64,000 bases of DNA. Origin: Stigmatella aurantiaca. Lineage in GTDB: Bacteria > Myxococcota > Myxococcia > Myxococcales > Myxococcaceae. The notes beneath the pieces were generated by a model. That model saw only the letters and a program-made list of their open reading frames with translations. It was not told where the DNA came from and made no database searches. Shown here piece by piece: positions 42,995 to 52,044 of this stretch (position 1 is its first letter; each line of letters begins with the position of its first letter). The position numbers and the translations under genes are program-made. Location: assembly GCF_900109545.1 (NCBI RefSeq), contig NZ_FOAP01000008.1, positions 248,001 to 312,000 on the forward strand, given 5' to 3'.

Positions 42995-44515
42995 CTACAG
43001 CGGTTGTATCTTCAAATTGTCGAAGGAGACCTTCGTCTTCCAGCCGGAAAATCCGAAATATTGCTGTCGCGGGCCCCGCAGTGGCGCTGGATCCTTTAGA
43101 GACAGGAAAGGCTGGCCATCCACGCTCCAGTCGATGGTGTCTCCCCGGCGGGTGAGGGTGAAGTGGTAGCGCTTGCCCGGCTGCACGGCCTTCCCGTCCC
43201 GCACGGCCCGGTCCGGGGTGTGTTCATTCTGGCGGGCAATGGCGGACTGGGTGTTTCGCCAGCCCCCGAAGATGAAGACATAGCCGCTGGCGGTGTACTG
43301 GAGCCGCAAATCTCCAGAGTAGAAGGACCGGCCATCGCCCCAGGCCTCGACCTTGATGTCGCCGTCGGGATCATCCGTCCAGACGTCGAAGTCGATGGTG
43401 GCCTCGGTGGGGATGGGCTGCTTGAGCCAGACGGGCTTGTTGTGGACCAGTTGCACGGTCAGGGCCCCGTTCTCCAGCTTCACAGCCGAGGGGTTGGTGA
43501 CGTTCCAGGCGTCCCCCAGGGTGTCCCGGTCGAACGTGTCGGCGAAGGGGCCCGGCGGGGGAGGCGGGGGCGGAGGGGGCAGGGCCGCCTCGGCGGCGGA
43601 GCCATCCAGCGGGACGATGCGCAGGTTGTCGAAGAAGAGCATCGACTCCCAGCCCGACAGGCCGAGCCGGTCATGGCCGGGCCCCTTGAGGGGGAACGGA
43701 TCATCCAGCTCGAGCAGGGGCTGGCCATCGATGCTCCAGCGCAGCAGAGTGCCCCGCCGCTCCACGCGCCAGCGGTAGACGCGGCCCGCCTGGACGGGGA
43801 AGCCCTGGGCCTCCACGCGCACCCGCGTGTCCGGGCGGAACTGGCCCGTGGCCACCAGGTCCGCCGAGGGCAGCTTGCGCTGCTGGGCGAGGCGGGTGGC
43901 CTGCCGCTGGAGCGTCGAGAGCGAGGGGGCGTTGAGGTCCTGGCGGGCGATGACCGACAGCGTGTTGTTCCATCCGCCCTGCACCAGCACGTAGCCCGTT
44001 GCCGGGGTGATGCCATCCCCGAAGAGCTCCAGGCGGATGTCCCCCTCGGGGTACTCCGCGCGGACGTCGAACTCGAGCGCCACATCCTCCGGCAGCCGGG
44101 CCTGGAGCCAGAGCGGGTTGTTCTTGGGGGCGGGGCCGAGCAACTGGCCGTCCTCGACCCGCCAGTAGGCGCCCGTGCTGAAGAAGTCCGTGTCCACCAC
44201 GGACGGGCTGGAGAAGTCCTGCTGGTAGGGAATCTGGGCGGTGACGCGCGCCTGGCCCCGGAACAGCACGTAGTGCAGCAGGGGCAGCTGGGTCAGCAGG
44301 AGCACCGCGGCCAGGAGGGCCCAGCCCCGCCGGGAGAGGCCTTCGGGCTTCACCCAGGCGGCTGGCGCGGCGGGGGTGGGGGCGGTGGACGGAGAACCGG
44401 GCTCCGCGGGAACAGAGGCCTCCGAGGTTTCCATCTTTTCCGGGCTCTGGCCCTGGGCGCTCTCCGAGACCTTTCCAGACTTCTTGTCCTTCTCCTTGCG
44501 CCTGGCCTGTCCCAT
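42995..44515 (-). CDS. Membrane-anchored protein with two tandem jelly-roll (LamG/3-keto-disaccharide-hydrolase-like) domains
   Basis: A 506-residue protein: a charged, low-complexity N terminus (about 1-60), one membrane helix (WALLAAVLLLTQLPLLHYVLF, about 64-84), then two homologous extracellular domains (about 93-305 and 318-506). Both have the same sequence of elements: GDIRLELFGDG versus GDIKVEAWGDG, GGWNNT versus GGWRNT, IARQ versus IARQ, RWSIDGQPLLELDDP versus DWSVDGQPFLSLKDP, and a final SGW/FDNLRI-KIQP strand. A proline stretch separates them. The fold resembles concanavalin-like sugar-binding domains (DUF1080-like). It precedes the ketosynthase gene and is probably co-transcribed. 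Confidence 0.78.
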   Translation of the reverse strand: MGQARRKEKDKKSGKVSESAQGQSPEKMETSEASVPAEPGSPSTAPTPAAPAAWVKPEGLSRRGWALLAAVLLLTQLPLLHYVLFRGQARVTAQIPYQQDFSSPSVVDTDFFSTGAYWRVEDGQLLGPAPKNNPLWLQARLPEDVALEFDVRAEYPEGDIRLELFGDGITPATGYVLVQGGWNNTLSVIARQDLNAPSLSTLQRQATRLAQQRKLPSADLVATGQFRPDTRVRVEAQGFPVQAGRVYRWRVERRGTLLRWSIDGQPLLELDDPFPLKGPGHDRLGLSGWESMLFFDNLRIVPLDGSAAEAALPPPPPPPPPGPFADTFDRDTLGDAWNVTNPSAVKLENGALTVQLVHNKPVWLKQPIPTEATIDFDVWTDDPDGDIKVEAWGDGRSFYSGDLRLQYTASGYVFIFGGWRNTQSAIARQNEHTPDRAVRDGKAVQPGKRYHFTLTRRGDTIDWSVDGQPFLSLKDPAPLRGPRQQYFGFSGWKTKVSFDNLKIQPL

Positions 44516-44605
44516 GGGTGTCCTGGGTGAAAGGGCGCGGACTCTACGCGCTGCGGCACGACAGGTAAAGCGTACCGGTCAGCCACCGTCACCCGGTTTC
44601 CACGC

Positions 44606-45313
44606 CTACTTGGCGCCCCAGCGTTTTTCGAGCGCCTTCTCCTCGGCCTTGCGCAGCTTCAGCCGCTCGCGCTCGGCGCGCAGCCGCTCCGCCTCCTCGG
44701 GGGAGGGGCGCACGGCAAGCTGGTAGACGCTGCCGGCCAGGGTGAACAGCCCCGCGGCGATGATGACGCCCCAGGGCTGGTGGGTCACCGCCTTCACCAG
44801 CCCGCCGAACTGGTTCAGCGCCGCGAGCGCCCCGATGACGAGCAGCCAGGCGCCCACCGCCGAGGCGACGACGGTGGCCACCACGCGCTGGAACACGGCG
44901 CCGATCAGGCCGGTGATCAACAGGGCGGGCACGAAGCCCAGCAGGAAGTCATTGCGGCCCGCGAGCTGCCCGGCCAGCAACCCCAGGGGAATGCCCACGC
45001 CCAGGAAGACGACGACCACGGGGAAGGCGAACCCCAGCAGGGCGAGCACGGCGGCGACGAAGGAGGGGAGCCGGGGCGTCAGCTCCGGGAGGCCCAGCTT
45101 GGCGGTGAGCGTGGCGGTCCAGAACAGGCCGATGAGCCCCCCGACGGGGCCCGCCACGGCCCGGAAGGCGCCTCCCCCGCCGAACAGCAGGAGCCCCAGG
45201 CCAACCGCGGCACACACGATGCCCACCCACATGGGGAGCAGGCGGTAGATGCTCACCCAGCCTTGGGGGTTGAACGTCTGATACGCCTGGAGCGCTTGGA
45301 GGAGTCCGTCCAC
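44606..45313 (-). CDS. Multipass membrane protein (TMEM198/DUF4203-like)
   Basis: A 235-residue protein with about six or seven hydrophobic segments and a basic, coiled C-terminal tail (EEAERLRAERERLKLRKAEEK). The start is GTG 45313 with only a weak ribosome site; no better start is seen. The Gly-rich helix pattern (AVAGPVGGLIGLFW, VGIPLGLLAGQLAG) resembles the TMEM198/DUF4203 family, whose role is not established. It follows the small gene at 45321 by eight bases in an operon-like arrangement. Confidence 0.65.
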   Translation of the reverse strand: MDGLLQALQAYQTFNPQGWVSIYRLLPMWVGIVCAAVGLGLLLFGGGGAFRAVAGPVGGLIGLFWTATLTAKLGLPELTPRLPSFVAAVLALLGFAFPVVVVFLGVGIPLGLLAGQLAGRNDFLLGFVPALLITGLIGAVFQRVVATVVASAVGAWLLVIGALAALNQFGGLVKAVTHQPWGVIIAAGLFTLAGSVYQLAVRPSPEEAERLRAERERLKLRKAEEKALEKRWGAK

Positions 45314-45320
45314 GCCCGTC

Positions 45321-45587
45321 TTAATAGCGCGAGAGCGCCAGCGTGACGAGCAGCACGAGGAGGCCCAGGGCCAGCAAGGCGAACCCGTAGAGGGCCCGGG
45401 GCGTCTGGGTCCGGCGCAGCAGCTCCCCGGCCTGGGCCCGGTCTTCCGGGGGGCTGGTGGGGGTGGCCAGGATGCGGTGGGCCTCCCGGCGTGCGCCCGC
45501 GACGTCCCCGGCCTCCGCCTGCTTCCAGGCCGAACGCATCCCAGCGGAGAGGGGCTCCTCCGGAGGGGTCTGTCCGCCTTTCACCAT
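45321..45587 (-). CDS. Small hypothetical protein with C-terminal membrane helix
   Basis: An 88-residue protein with a helical N-terminal region (ARREAHRILATPTSPPEDRAQ) and a C-terminal hydrophobic segment (LYGFALLALGLLVLLVTLAL), ending SRY. I recognise no family. It directly precedes the multipass membrane gene, so they are likely co-expressed. Confidence 0.55.
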   Translation of the reverse strand: MVKGGQTPPEEPLSAGMRSAWKQAEAGDVAGARREAHRILATPTSPPEDRAQAGELLRRTQTPRALYGFALLALGLLVLLVTLALSRY

Positions 45588-45642
45588 GGGGGGGCTCTAT
45601 AGCGGGGAATGCAAGGACGCGTCGACGGTATATAGAGACCCC

Positions 45643-46401
45643 ATGACCGCGCGGCGTGTAACCCGTCGAAACCTCCTGCTCGGCACGGCCGCGCTCGGCA
45701 CCCTCCTGGCGCGCCGGGCCTCGGCCTTCGGTGAGAAGAGCCGCTTCATTCCGGCCGTGGCCCGGCATGGCGGCACCTGGGACACGCGCCTGTCGGGGCT
45801 TCGCCGCATCGCCTGGGAGCTGCAGCGGCGCACCTCCGTGGAGGTGCTGCCCGAGGCGCGCCCCTTCGAGCTGAGCAGCCCCGAGCTCTTCGAGTACCCC
45901 TTCCTCTACTTCGGGGGCGAGGGCGGCTTCCCGCCGCTGAAGCCCGCGGAGGTGGAGAACCTCCGGCGCTACCTGACGTTCGGCGGCTTCCTGCTGGCGG
46001 ATGCCAACGACGGCAGCGACGGGGATGGGTTCGACGCCAGCTTCCGCCGCGAGCTGGCGCGCATCCTGCCGCAGAGCCCCCTGACGGACGTGCCCTCCTC
46101 GCACGTCGTCTTCAAGAGCTTCTTCCTGCTGGACGCGGCGCCCGGCCGGTTCCTCAACAAGCCGCAGATGATGGCCGCCACGCTCGGCAAGCGCGCCGCG
46201 GTGATGTACTCGCAGAATGACCTGGCCGGGGCCTGGAGCCGCGGCGAGGGCGGCGACTACGAGTTCGACGTCACCCCGGGCGGCGAGCCGCAGCGGGAGC
46301 TGGCCATCCGCGTGGGCATCAATCTGCTCATGTATGCCCTCTGCCTGGATTACAAGGACGATGCCGTCCACCTTCCTCTCATCCTCAACAAGCGGCGCTG
46401 A
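45643..46401 (+). CDS. DUF4159 protein with twin-arginine signal
   Basis: A 252-residue protein. ATG 45643 begins MTARRVTRRNLLLGTAALG, with a Tat motif (TRRNLLL), and ARRASA gives a plausible cleavage site. The body carries the DUF4159 pattern (YPFLYFGGEGGFPPLKPAEVE, RRYLTFGGFLLADAND, GRAA-like VMYSQNDLAGAW). DUF4159 genes typically sit beside MoxR/VWA/GATase clusters, as here with the next gene 33 bases downstream. Function is unknown. Confidence 0.8.
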   Translation: MTARRVTRRNLLLGTAALGTLLARRASAFGEKSRFIPAVARHGGTWDTRLSGLRRIAWELQRRTSVEVLPEARPFELSSPELFEYPFLYFGGEGGFPPLKPAEVENLRRYLTFGGFLLADANDGSDGDGFDASFRRELARILPQSPLTDVPSSHVVFKSFFLLDAAPGRFLNKPQMMAATLGKRAAVMYSQNDLAGAWSRGEGGDYEFDVTPGGEPQRELAIRVGINLLMYALCLDYKDDAVHLPLILNKRR

Positions 46402-46434
46402 CCTCGGGACCCCTGGCCCCGTAGGGCGCGATTG

Positions 46435-48717
46435 ATGAACTCACAGACCTTCAACGCCTGGAAATTCGTCAGCCTCTCCCCGTTGCCCCTCTGGGCCCTG
46501 GTGCTCCTGGGCGTGGGGCTCGCGCTCGGCATCGCGCTGGCGGCGTGGGGCGTGCGCCGCGAGCCCTCGCGCTGGCGCAAGGTCCTCTTGTGGACGCTGC
46601 GGGTGGGGGCGGGGCTCGCGGCCCTCTTCTTCCTGCTGGAGCCGGGCATCCGCAACCTCCAGGTGGCCCGGATGAAGAACCGGGTGGCGGTGCTGGTGGA
46701 CCGCTCGGCCTCCATGGGCTTCCCGGTGGAGCCCGGCGGCCCCACGCGCTCGGCGCAGGTGGCCTCCTTCCTGGAGCGGGCCGCCCCGCAGCTCGCCGCG
46801 CTGCAGGACCGCTTCACGGTGGAGCTGTACGGGGTGGACCCGGAGCTGGCTCCCGTGACGCCCGCCACGCTCGCCAGCGAGCCGCCGCGCGCGGGCACCA
46901 CGGACCTGCTGTCGGCGCTGCGGGCCGCGGGGGCGGGCTCCCAGGGCGCGCGCAAGCTCTCCGGCGTGCTGCTCTTCAGCGACGGGGCGGACAACGCGGA
47001 GCTGTCCGCGGGCGTGGTGGGGCGGGCCCGCTCGGCGCTGGCGGACCTGGGCGTGCCGGTGTCCACCTTCACCGTGGGCCAGGAGGCGCTCAAGGACCTG
47101 TCCATCGAGGGGCTGAAGGTGGATGACTTCGCCTTCGTGCGCAACTCGCTCACCGTGGAGGTGGAGATCCACGGCCGGGGCTTCTCCGGCAAGGACATCC
47201 CCGTGGTGCTCAGCCAGGAGGGCAAGACGGTGGCGAGCAAGTCGGTGCGCTTCGGCTCGCAGGACGACATGAAGCCGGTGGCCTTCACCTTCACCCCGGA
47301 CCAGACGGGGCGCTTCGTCTACACCGTCACGGTGCCCACCTTCCCGGACGAGGCGGTGAGCGACAACAACACCCGCTCCTTCACCCTGAAGGTCATCCGG
47401 GACCGGGTGCGCGTGCTGCTCGTCGTCGGGCGGCCCTCGTGGGACGAGCGCTTCCTGCGCGGGCTGCTGCGCCAGGACGCCAACGTGGACATGGTGTCCT
47501 TCTACATCCTGCGCACGCAGACGGACGAGACGGGGGTGGTGAATCCCGAGCGCGAGCTGTCGCTGATTCCCTTCCCCATGGAGGAGATCTTCGACACGAA
47601 GCTGGCCACGTTCGACGTCGTCATCTTCCAGAACTTCGGCCACGTGGATCCGCAGCTGTCCATCGCGGGCTTCGAGCGCAACCTGGAGCAGTACGTCCAC
47701 AACGGCGGCGCGTTCGTGATGATTGGTGGCGACAGCGTGCTGGGCGAGGGCCGCGCGATGATGCCCACGCTGATGGAGGCGCTGCCCGTGGAGGCCGCGG
47801 GCCCGGCGAACCCCGAGCCCTTCAAGGCCCGGCTGACGCCCGAGGGGCTGCGCCACCCGGTGACGGCGCTGGGCAGCGGGGCCTCCAGCACCGAGAGCGC
47901 GTGGGCGGAGCTGCCGCCCATGGCGGGCATCAACTCCACGCGGGCCCGGCAGGGGGCGACGGTGCTGCTCGACCACCCCTTCCACACGGTGGACGGGAAG
48001 AACGCGCCGCTGGTGGCGGTGTGGGACTACGGCCGGGGCCGGGCGCTGACGCTGGCCTCGGACGCGAGCTGGTACTGGGCGTTCACGGCGCACCGGGAGG
48101 GCTCTCCCAACCGCGCGTATGACCGCTTCTGGAGCAACGCGCTGCGCTGGCTGGTGAGGGACCCGGACCTGACGACGCTGCGGGTCTCCGCGGATCCACC
48201 GTCCGTGGAGCCGGGCAAGCCGGTGGGCGTGGTCATCTCGGCGCGGACCTCGGACTACCAGCCCGCGCAGGATGCGCAGGTCCGGGTGGAGCTGTTCTCG
48301 GTGGCCACGCAGAAGCCGGTGGCGGTGCAGACGGGCACCACGGGGGCCGACGGCGTGGTGCGGCTGGAGTTCCCGCCGCCCGAGCCGGGGCCGTACAAGC
48401 TGCTGGCCACGGCCAGGAAGGGCGAGACGGACCTGGGCAAGGGCGAGGACGCCGTGGCGGTGCGGGCGGTGGGCCCGGAGCTGTCGGATGCCTCGGTGCG
48501 CCCGGCGCTGATGGAGCAGATCGCCAAGGTGACGGGGGGCAAGTCCTACCGCCTGCCCCTGGACAGCCTGCCGGAGATGCCGCTGCTGGATCCGCCGGTG
48601 GTGGAGGTGGGCCGAGCGAAGGACCAGCCCCTGTGGGACCGGTGGTACTACCTGGTGGCGCTGGTGGCACTGCTGGGCGCCGAGTGGTTCGCCCGGCGCC
48701 GGTTCGGCTACGTCTAG
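46435..48717 (+). CDS. Membrane protein with VWA domain and GATase-like fold
   Basis: A 760-residue protein. Two N-terminal membrane helices (LWALVLLGVGLALGIALAAWG and LLWTLRVGAGLAALFFLLEPG) precede a VWA-like domain (VLVDRSASM, the MIDAS-type DxSxS). A Rossmann/glutamine-amidotransferase-like domain follows (about residues 310-500, GGAFVMIGGDSVLG), with no obvious catalytic Cys. A C-terminal membrane segment (YYLVALVALLGAEWFARRRF) ends it. ATG 46435 is used; TTG 46432 precedes it. It follows the DUF4159 gene and resembles BatA/DUF58-cluster partners. The stop shares the palindrome CTAG with the opposite gene. Confidence 0.8.
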   Translation: MNSQTFNAWKFVSLSPLPLWALVLLGVGLALGIALAAWGVRREPSRWRKVLLWTLRVGAGLAALFFLLEPGIRNLQVARMKNRVAVLVDRSASMGFPVEPGGPTRSAQVASFLERAAPQLAALQDRFTVELYGVDPELAPVTPATLASEPPRAGTTDLLSALRAAGAGSQGARKLSGVLLFSDGADNAELSAGVVGRARSALADLGVPVSTFTVGQEALKDLSIEGLKVDDFAFVRNSLTVEVEIHGRGFSGKDIPVVLSQEGKTVASKSVRFGSQDDMKPVAFTFTPDQTGRFVYTVTVPTFPDEAVSDNNTRSFTLKVIRDRVRVLLVVGRPSWDERFLRGLLRQDANVDMVSFYILRTQTDETGVVNPERELSLIPFPMEEIFDTKLATFDVVIFQNFGHVDPQLSIAGFERNLEQYVHNGGAFVMIGGDSVLGEGRAMMPTLMEALPVEAAGPANPEPFKARLTPEGLRHPVTALGSGASSTESAWAELPPMAGINSTRARQGATVLLDHPFHTVDGKNAPLVAVWDYGRGRALTLASDASWYWAFTAHREGSPNRAYDRFWSNALRWLVRDPDLTTLRVSADPPSVEPGKPVGVVISARTSDYQPAQDAQVRVELFSVATQKPVAVQTGTTGADGVVRLEFPPPEPGPYKLLATARKGETDLGKGEDAVAVRAVGPELSDASVRPALMEQIAKVTGGKSYRLPLDSLPEMPLLDPPVVEVGRAKDQPLWDRWYYLVALVALLGAEWFARRRFGYV

Positions 48718-49106
48718 GTGGGCGTGTTGCCCCACTCGTTCGCGTGGGGCCCGAGCTTTCCGTCGCGCTGAGGCCGCACCACGCAGAAGCGCTGGCCGGT
48801 GGGCGCCTCCATGACCCACCAGCGCTTGATGAACTCCACCCGCTTGGCGCCGAGCGCCTCGAGGCGCTTCACCTCCGCCTCGATGTCGTCCGTCTCGATG
48901 TCGAGGTGGACACGGCTCGGGTGGTCCACCTTCTGGACGAGGACGGTGGGCTCATCCGGCTCCATCTTCAGGTCCGCGTAATGGGGGCTTTCGGGATCCT
49001 TGGGGCCAATGGGCCTGCCCAGGGCCTGGCTCCAGAAGCGGGCCGCGGTGTCGAAGTCCTCCGTCTTGCAGTCGATGACGATGCCAACCAAACGGCTGCG
49101 GTGCAT
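48714..49106 (-). CDS. VOC/glyoxalase-fold family protein
   Basis: A 130-residue single VOC-domain protein. It shows the paired repeats of the fold (LVGIVIDCKTEDFDTAARFWSQALG, then HPSRVHLDIETDDIEAEVKRLEALGA), with H in SRVHLDIE and E in VMEAPTGQRF as candidate metal ligands. ATG 49106 starts MHRSRLVGIVID; longer in-frame starts are low-complexity. The substrate is unknown. It converges with the VWA gene, sharing the four bases CTAG as both stop codons. Confidence 0.82.
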   Translation of the reverse strand: MHRSRLVGIVIDCKTEDFDTAARFWSQALGRPIGPKDPESPHYADLKMEPDEPTVLVQKVDHPSRVHLDIETDDIEAEVKRLEALGAKRVEFIKRWWVMEAPTGQRFCVVRPQRDGKLGPHANEWGNTPT

Positions 49107-49167
49107 GGGTCCTCCCAGGAGAAGCCGGGGACCATAGCCCCGCCCTTTTCCGCTCCAAGCCGGGGCG

Positions 49168-50592
49168 TCACCGCCACTGTGTCCTAGCGCGCAGTTGCTC
49201 CAGGGCTCCCGAGGCCTCGGAGACAATTTGCTCCGGGGACAGGGCGGTCAGCACGCCCGCGTGCTTGAGGATGCGGCCCTCCACGATGACCATGTCGATG
49301 TTGCCCGGCTGGGCCGCTTCGATGACGAGGTTCACGGGGTCCGGCGCGACGCCCATGTTCACCTGCTGGGTGGAGACGGCAATCAGGTCCGCGCGCTTCC
49401 CCGGTGTGAGCGAGCCAATCCGCCCATCGAGCCCCAGCGAGCGGGCGCCCCCCAGTGTTCCCAGCTCGAGTAACTGGCGCCCCGTCCACTCGAACTCACT
49501 CTCCGCCCGGGCGTTCTCGACATCCCGCGCCGTCTTCATGACATCGAAGAGGTTGGCGTTGCCCGTCAGGACGGTGGTGTCGATGGAGAGGCCCAGCTTC
49601 ACCCCTTTGCGGAGGAAGGCCAGGAACCTGGGAAGACCATAGCCGATCCGCATCTCGGAGCGGGGCGACACGCTGACCGCCGTGCCCGCGTCGGCCATCG
49701 CCTGGATTTCGTCCTCCGTGGCGAAGAGCGCGTGGATGATCTGCATGTCGGGGCCCAGGAGCCCCTGCCGGGCGAACTCCCCAATCTGGCCGGTGGCGCC
49801 GCGCTGGCTGGAGGCATGGACGGAGATGGGCAGCTTCCGCTCGCGAGCGAAGCGCAGCTCTTCCCGGTAGAGGGGCTCCGGCGCCCGGCCGCCCATGCGC
49901 TGAATGCCGGGCCAGGCCATGCCGAGTGAAATCAGGCCGCCATTCGCATGGGCCGTCCAGTCCGAGTGCAGCCGCCCGAGGCCCTCCAGGTCGAGCCCCT
50001 GCTCCGGGGCGAGCCCCTGCGGCCAGCCGAAGGACCAGCGGGCGCGCAGGCCCGTGTCCCGGAGTGCCTGGAGGTCGGCGGCGGCATGCTCGAAGCTCCG
50101 GACATTGTGGCAGTAGTTGTGGACGGTGGTAATGCCACACGCCAGGGCCTCGGCGGCGGCCAGCCGGGTGCCCTGGTAGAGATCCCCGGGCCGCATGTTC
50201 TTTCCGAACGCGGCGATGGTGGGGAAATAGCCCTCGGTCTTCTGCGTCCCGGCGAAGCTGCGCAGCAGCGTGTTCCACATGTGCCAGTGCGTATCGACCA
50301 GGCCGGGCAGCACCAGCTTGCCCCCGGCATCCAGCACGGGAACGCCGGGCGCGGTGAGGCCGCGGCCCACGGCGAGGATTTGCCCCTGGCGCACGAGCAC
50401 CGAGCCACCCGGAATGTCCCCGAGCTCCGGGTCCATCGTCAGCAGGTAGGCGTTCGTCAGCAGGAAGTCCCCGCCGGAGGGCAGGGGCGCGCCGGGGGGA
50501 GGACGGGAGGCGGTGCAACCCAGCGGCAGGAGGCTGCCGAGGCCCAGGGCGCCAAGGCCCAGGGTGAAAGCACGTCGGGAGAGCTTCGCCAT
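49168..50592 (-). CDS. Amidohydrolase, Tat-exported lipoprotein
   Basis: A 474-residue metal-dependent hydrolase of the TRZ/ATZ (cytosine deaminase-like) group. The N terminus carries a Tat motif (LSRRAFTLG) and a following lipobox (LPLGC), a rare Tat-lipoprotein combination. Metal ligands are DTHWHMWN, the later His residues in SVHASS and IHALFA, and D in LSIDTTVLTG. The substrate is unknown. Export would put it in the envelope and depends on the Tat system encoded at about 11 kb. Confidence 0.85.
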   Translation of the reverse strand: MAKLSRRAFTLGLGALGLGSLLPLGCTASRPPPGAPLPSGGDFLLTNAYLLTMDPELGDIPGGSVLVRQGQILAVGRGLTAPGVPVLDAGGKLVLPGLVDTHWHMWNTLLRSFAGTQKTEGYFPTIAAFGKNMRPGDLYQGTRLAAAEALACGITTVHNYCHNVRSFEHAAADLQALRDTGLRARWSFGWPQGLAPEQGLDLEGLGRLHSDWTAHANGGLISLGMAWPGIQRMGGRAPEPLYREELRFARERKLPISVHASSQRGATGQIGEFARQGLLGPDMQIIHALFATEDEIQAMADAGTAVSVSPRSEMRIGYGLPRFLAFLRKGVKLGLSIDTTVLTGNANLFDVMKTARDVENARAESEFEWTGRQLLELGTLGGARSLGLDGRIGSLTPGKRADLIAVSTQQVNMGVAPDPVNLVIEAAQPGNIDMVIVEGRILKHAGVLTALSPEQIVSEASGALEQLRARTQWR

Positions 50593-50769
50593 GCGCCCAT
50601 CATGCGGGCGGGGGAGGTGGGGCTGAAGCGGGCGGAGTTCCCGGAGCGGTCAACCCGTCGGAACTCGAACACCCACGGCCCGGTGCGGCGGTACGGCGGT
50701 AGAAACGGCGAACGGGCGCCAGGGCTGGCGGAAGAGGCGGCCAGCCCAGGCGCCCGTCGCGGGCTGCGA

Positions 50770-51888
<1,119 letters not shown>

Positions 51889-51960
51889 CTACCTCGGGGG
51901 ATGAGGCGGGTTGAGTTGTGAATGAACCCGGGTTTTTCCGGGCTCGCTCACAAGACGGAT

Positions 51961-51990
51961 TCTTAGCTCTCAAGCCTCAAGACCGTCAAG
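51961..51990 (-). promoter_or_regulatory. Candidate promoter for the secreted protease, with overlapping direct repeats
   Basis: On the minus strand TTGACG (51985-51990), then 18 bases, then TAAGAA (51961-51966). The -35 is 5/6 and the -10 is weak. The same strand reads GGTCTTGAC-GGTCTTGAG-GCTTGAGAG, three tandem 9-base near-repeats covering the -35 and spacer, a possible regulator site. The start point would be about 70 bases upstream of the ATG. Confidence 0.4.
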
Positions 51991-52044
51991 ACCTGTAAAT
52001 CTGTTAAATTAAGTTTTATTATCATGTAAAGAGGTCCGTGGGAG

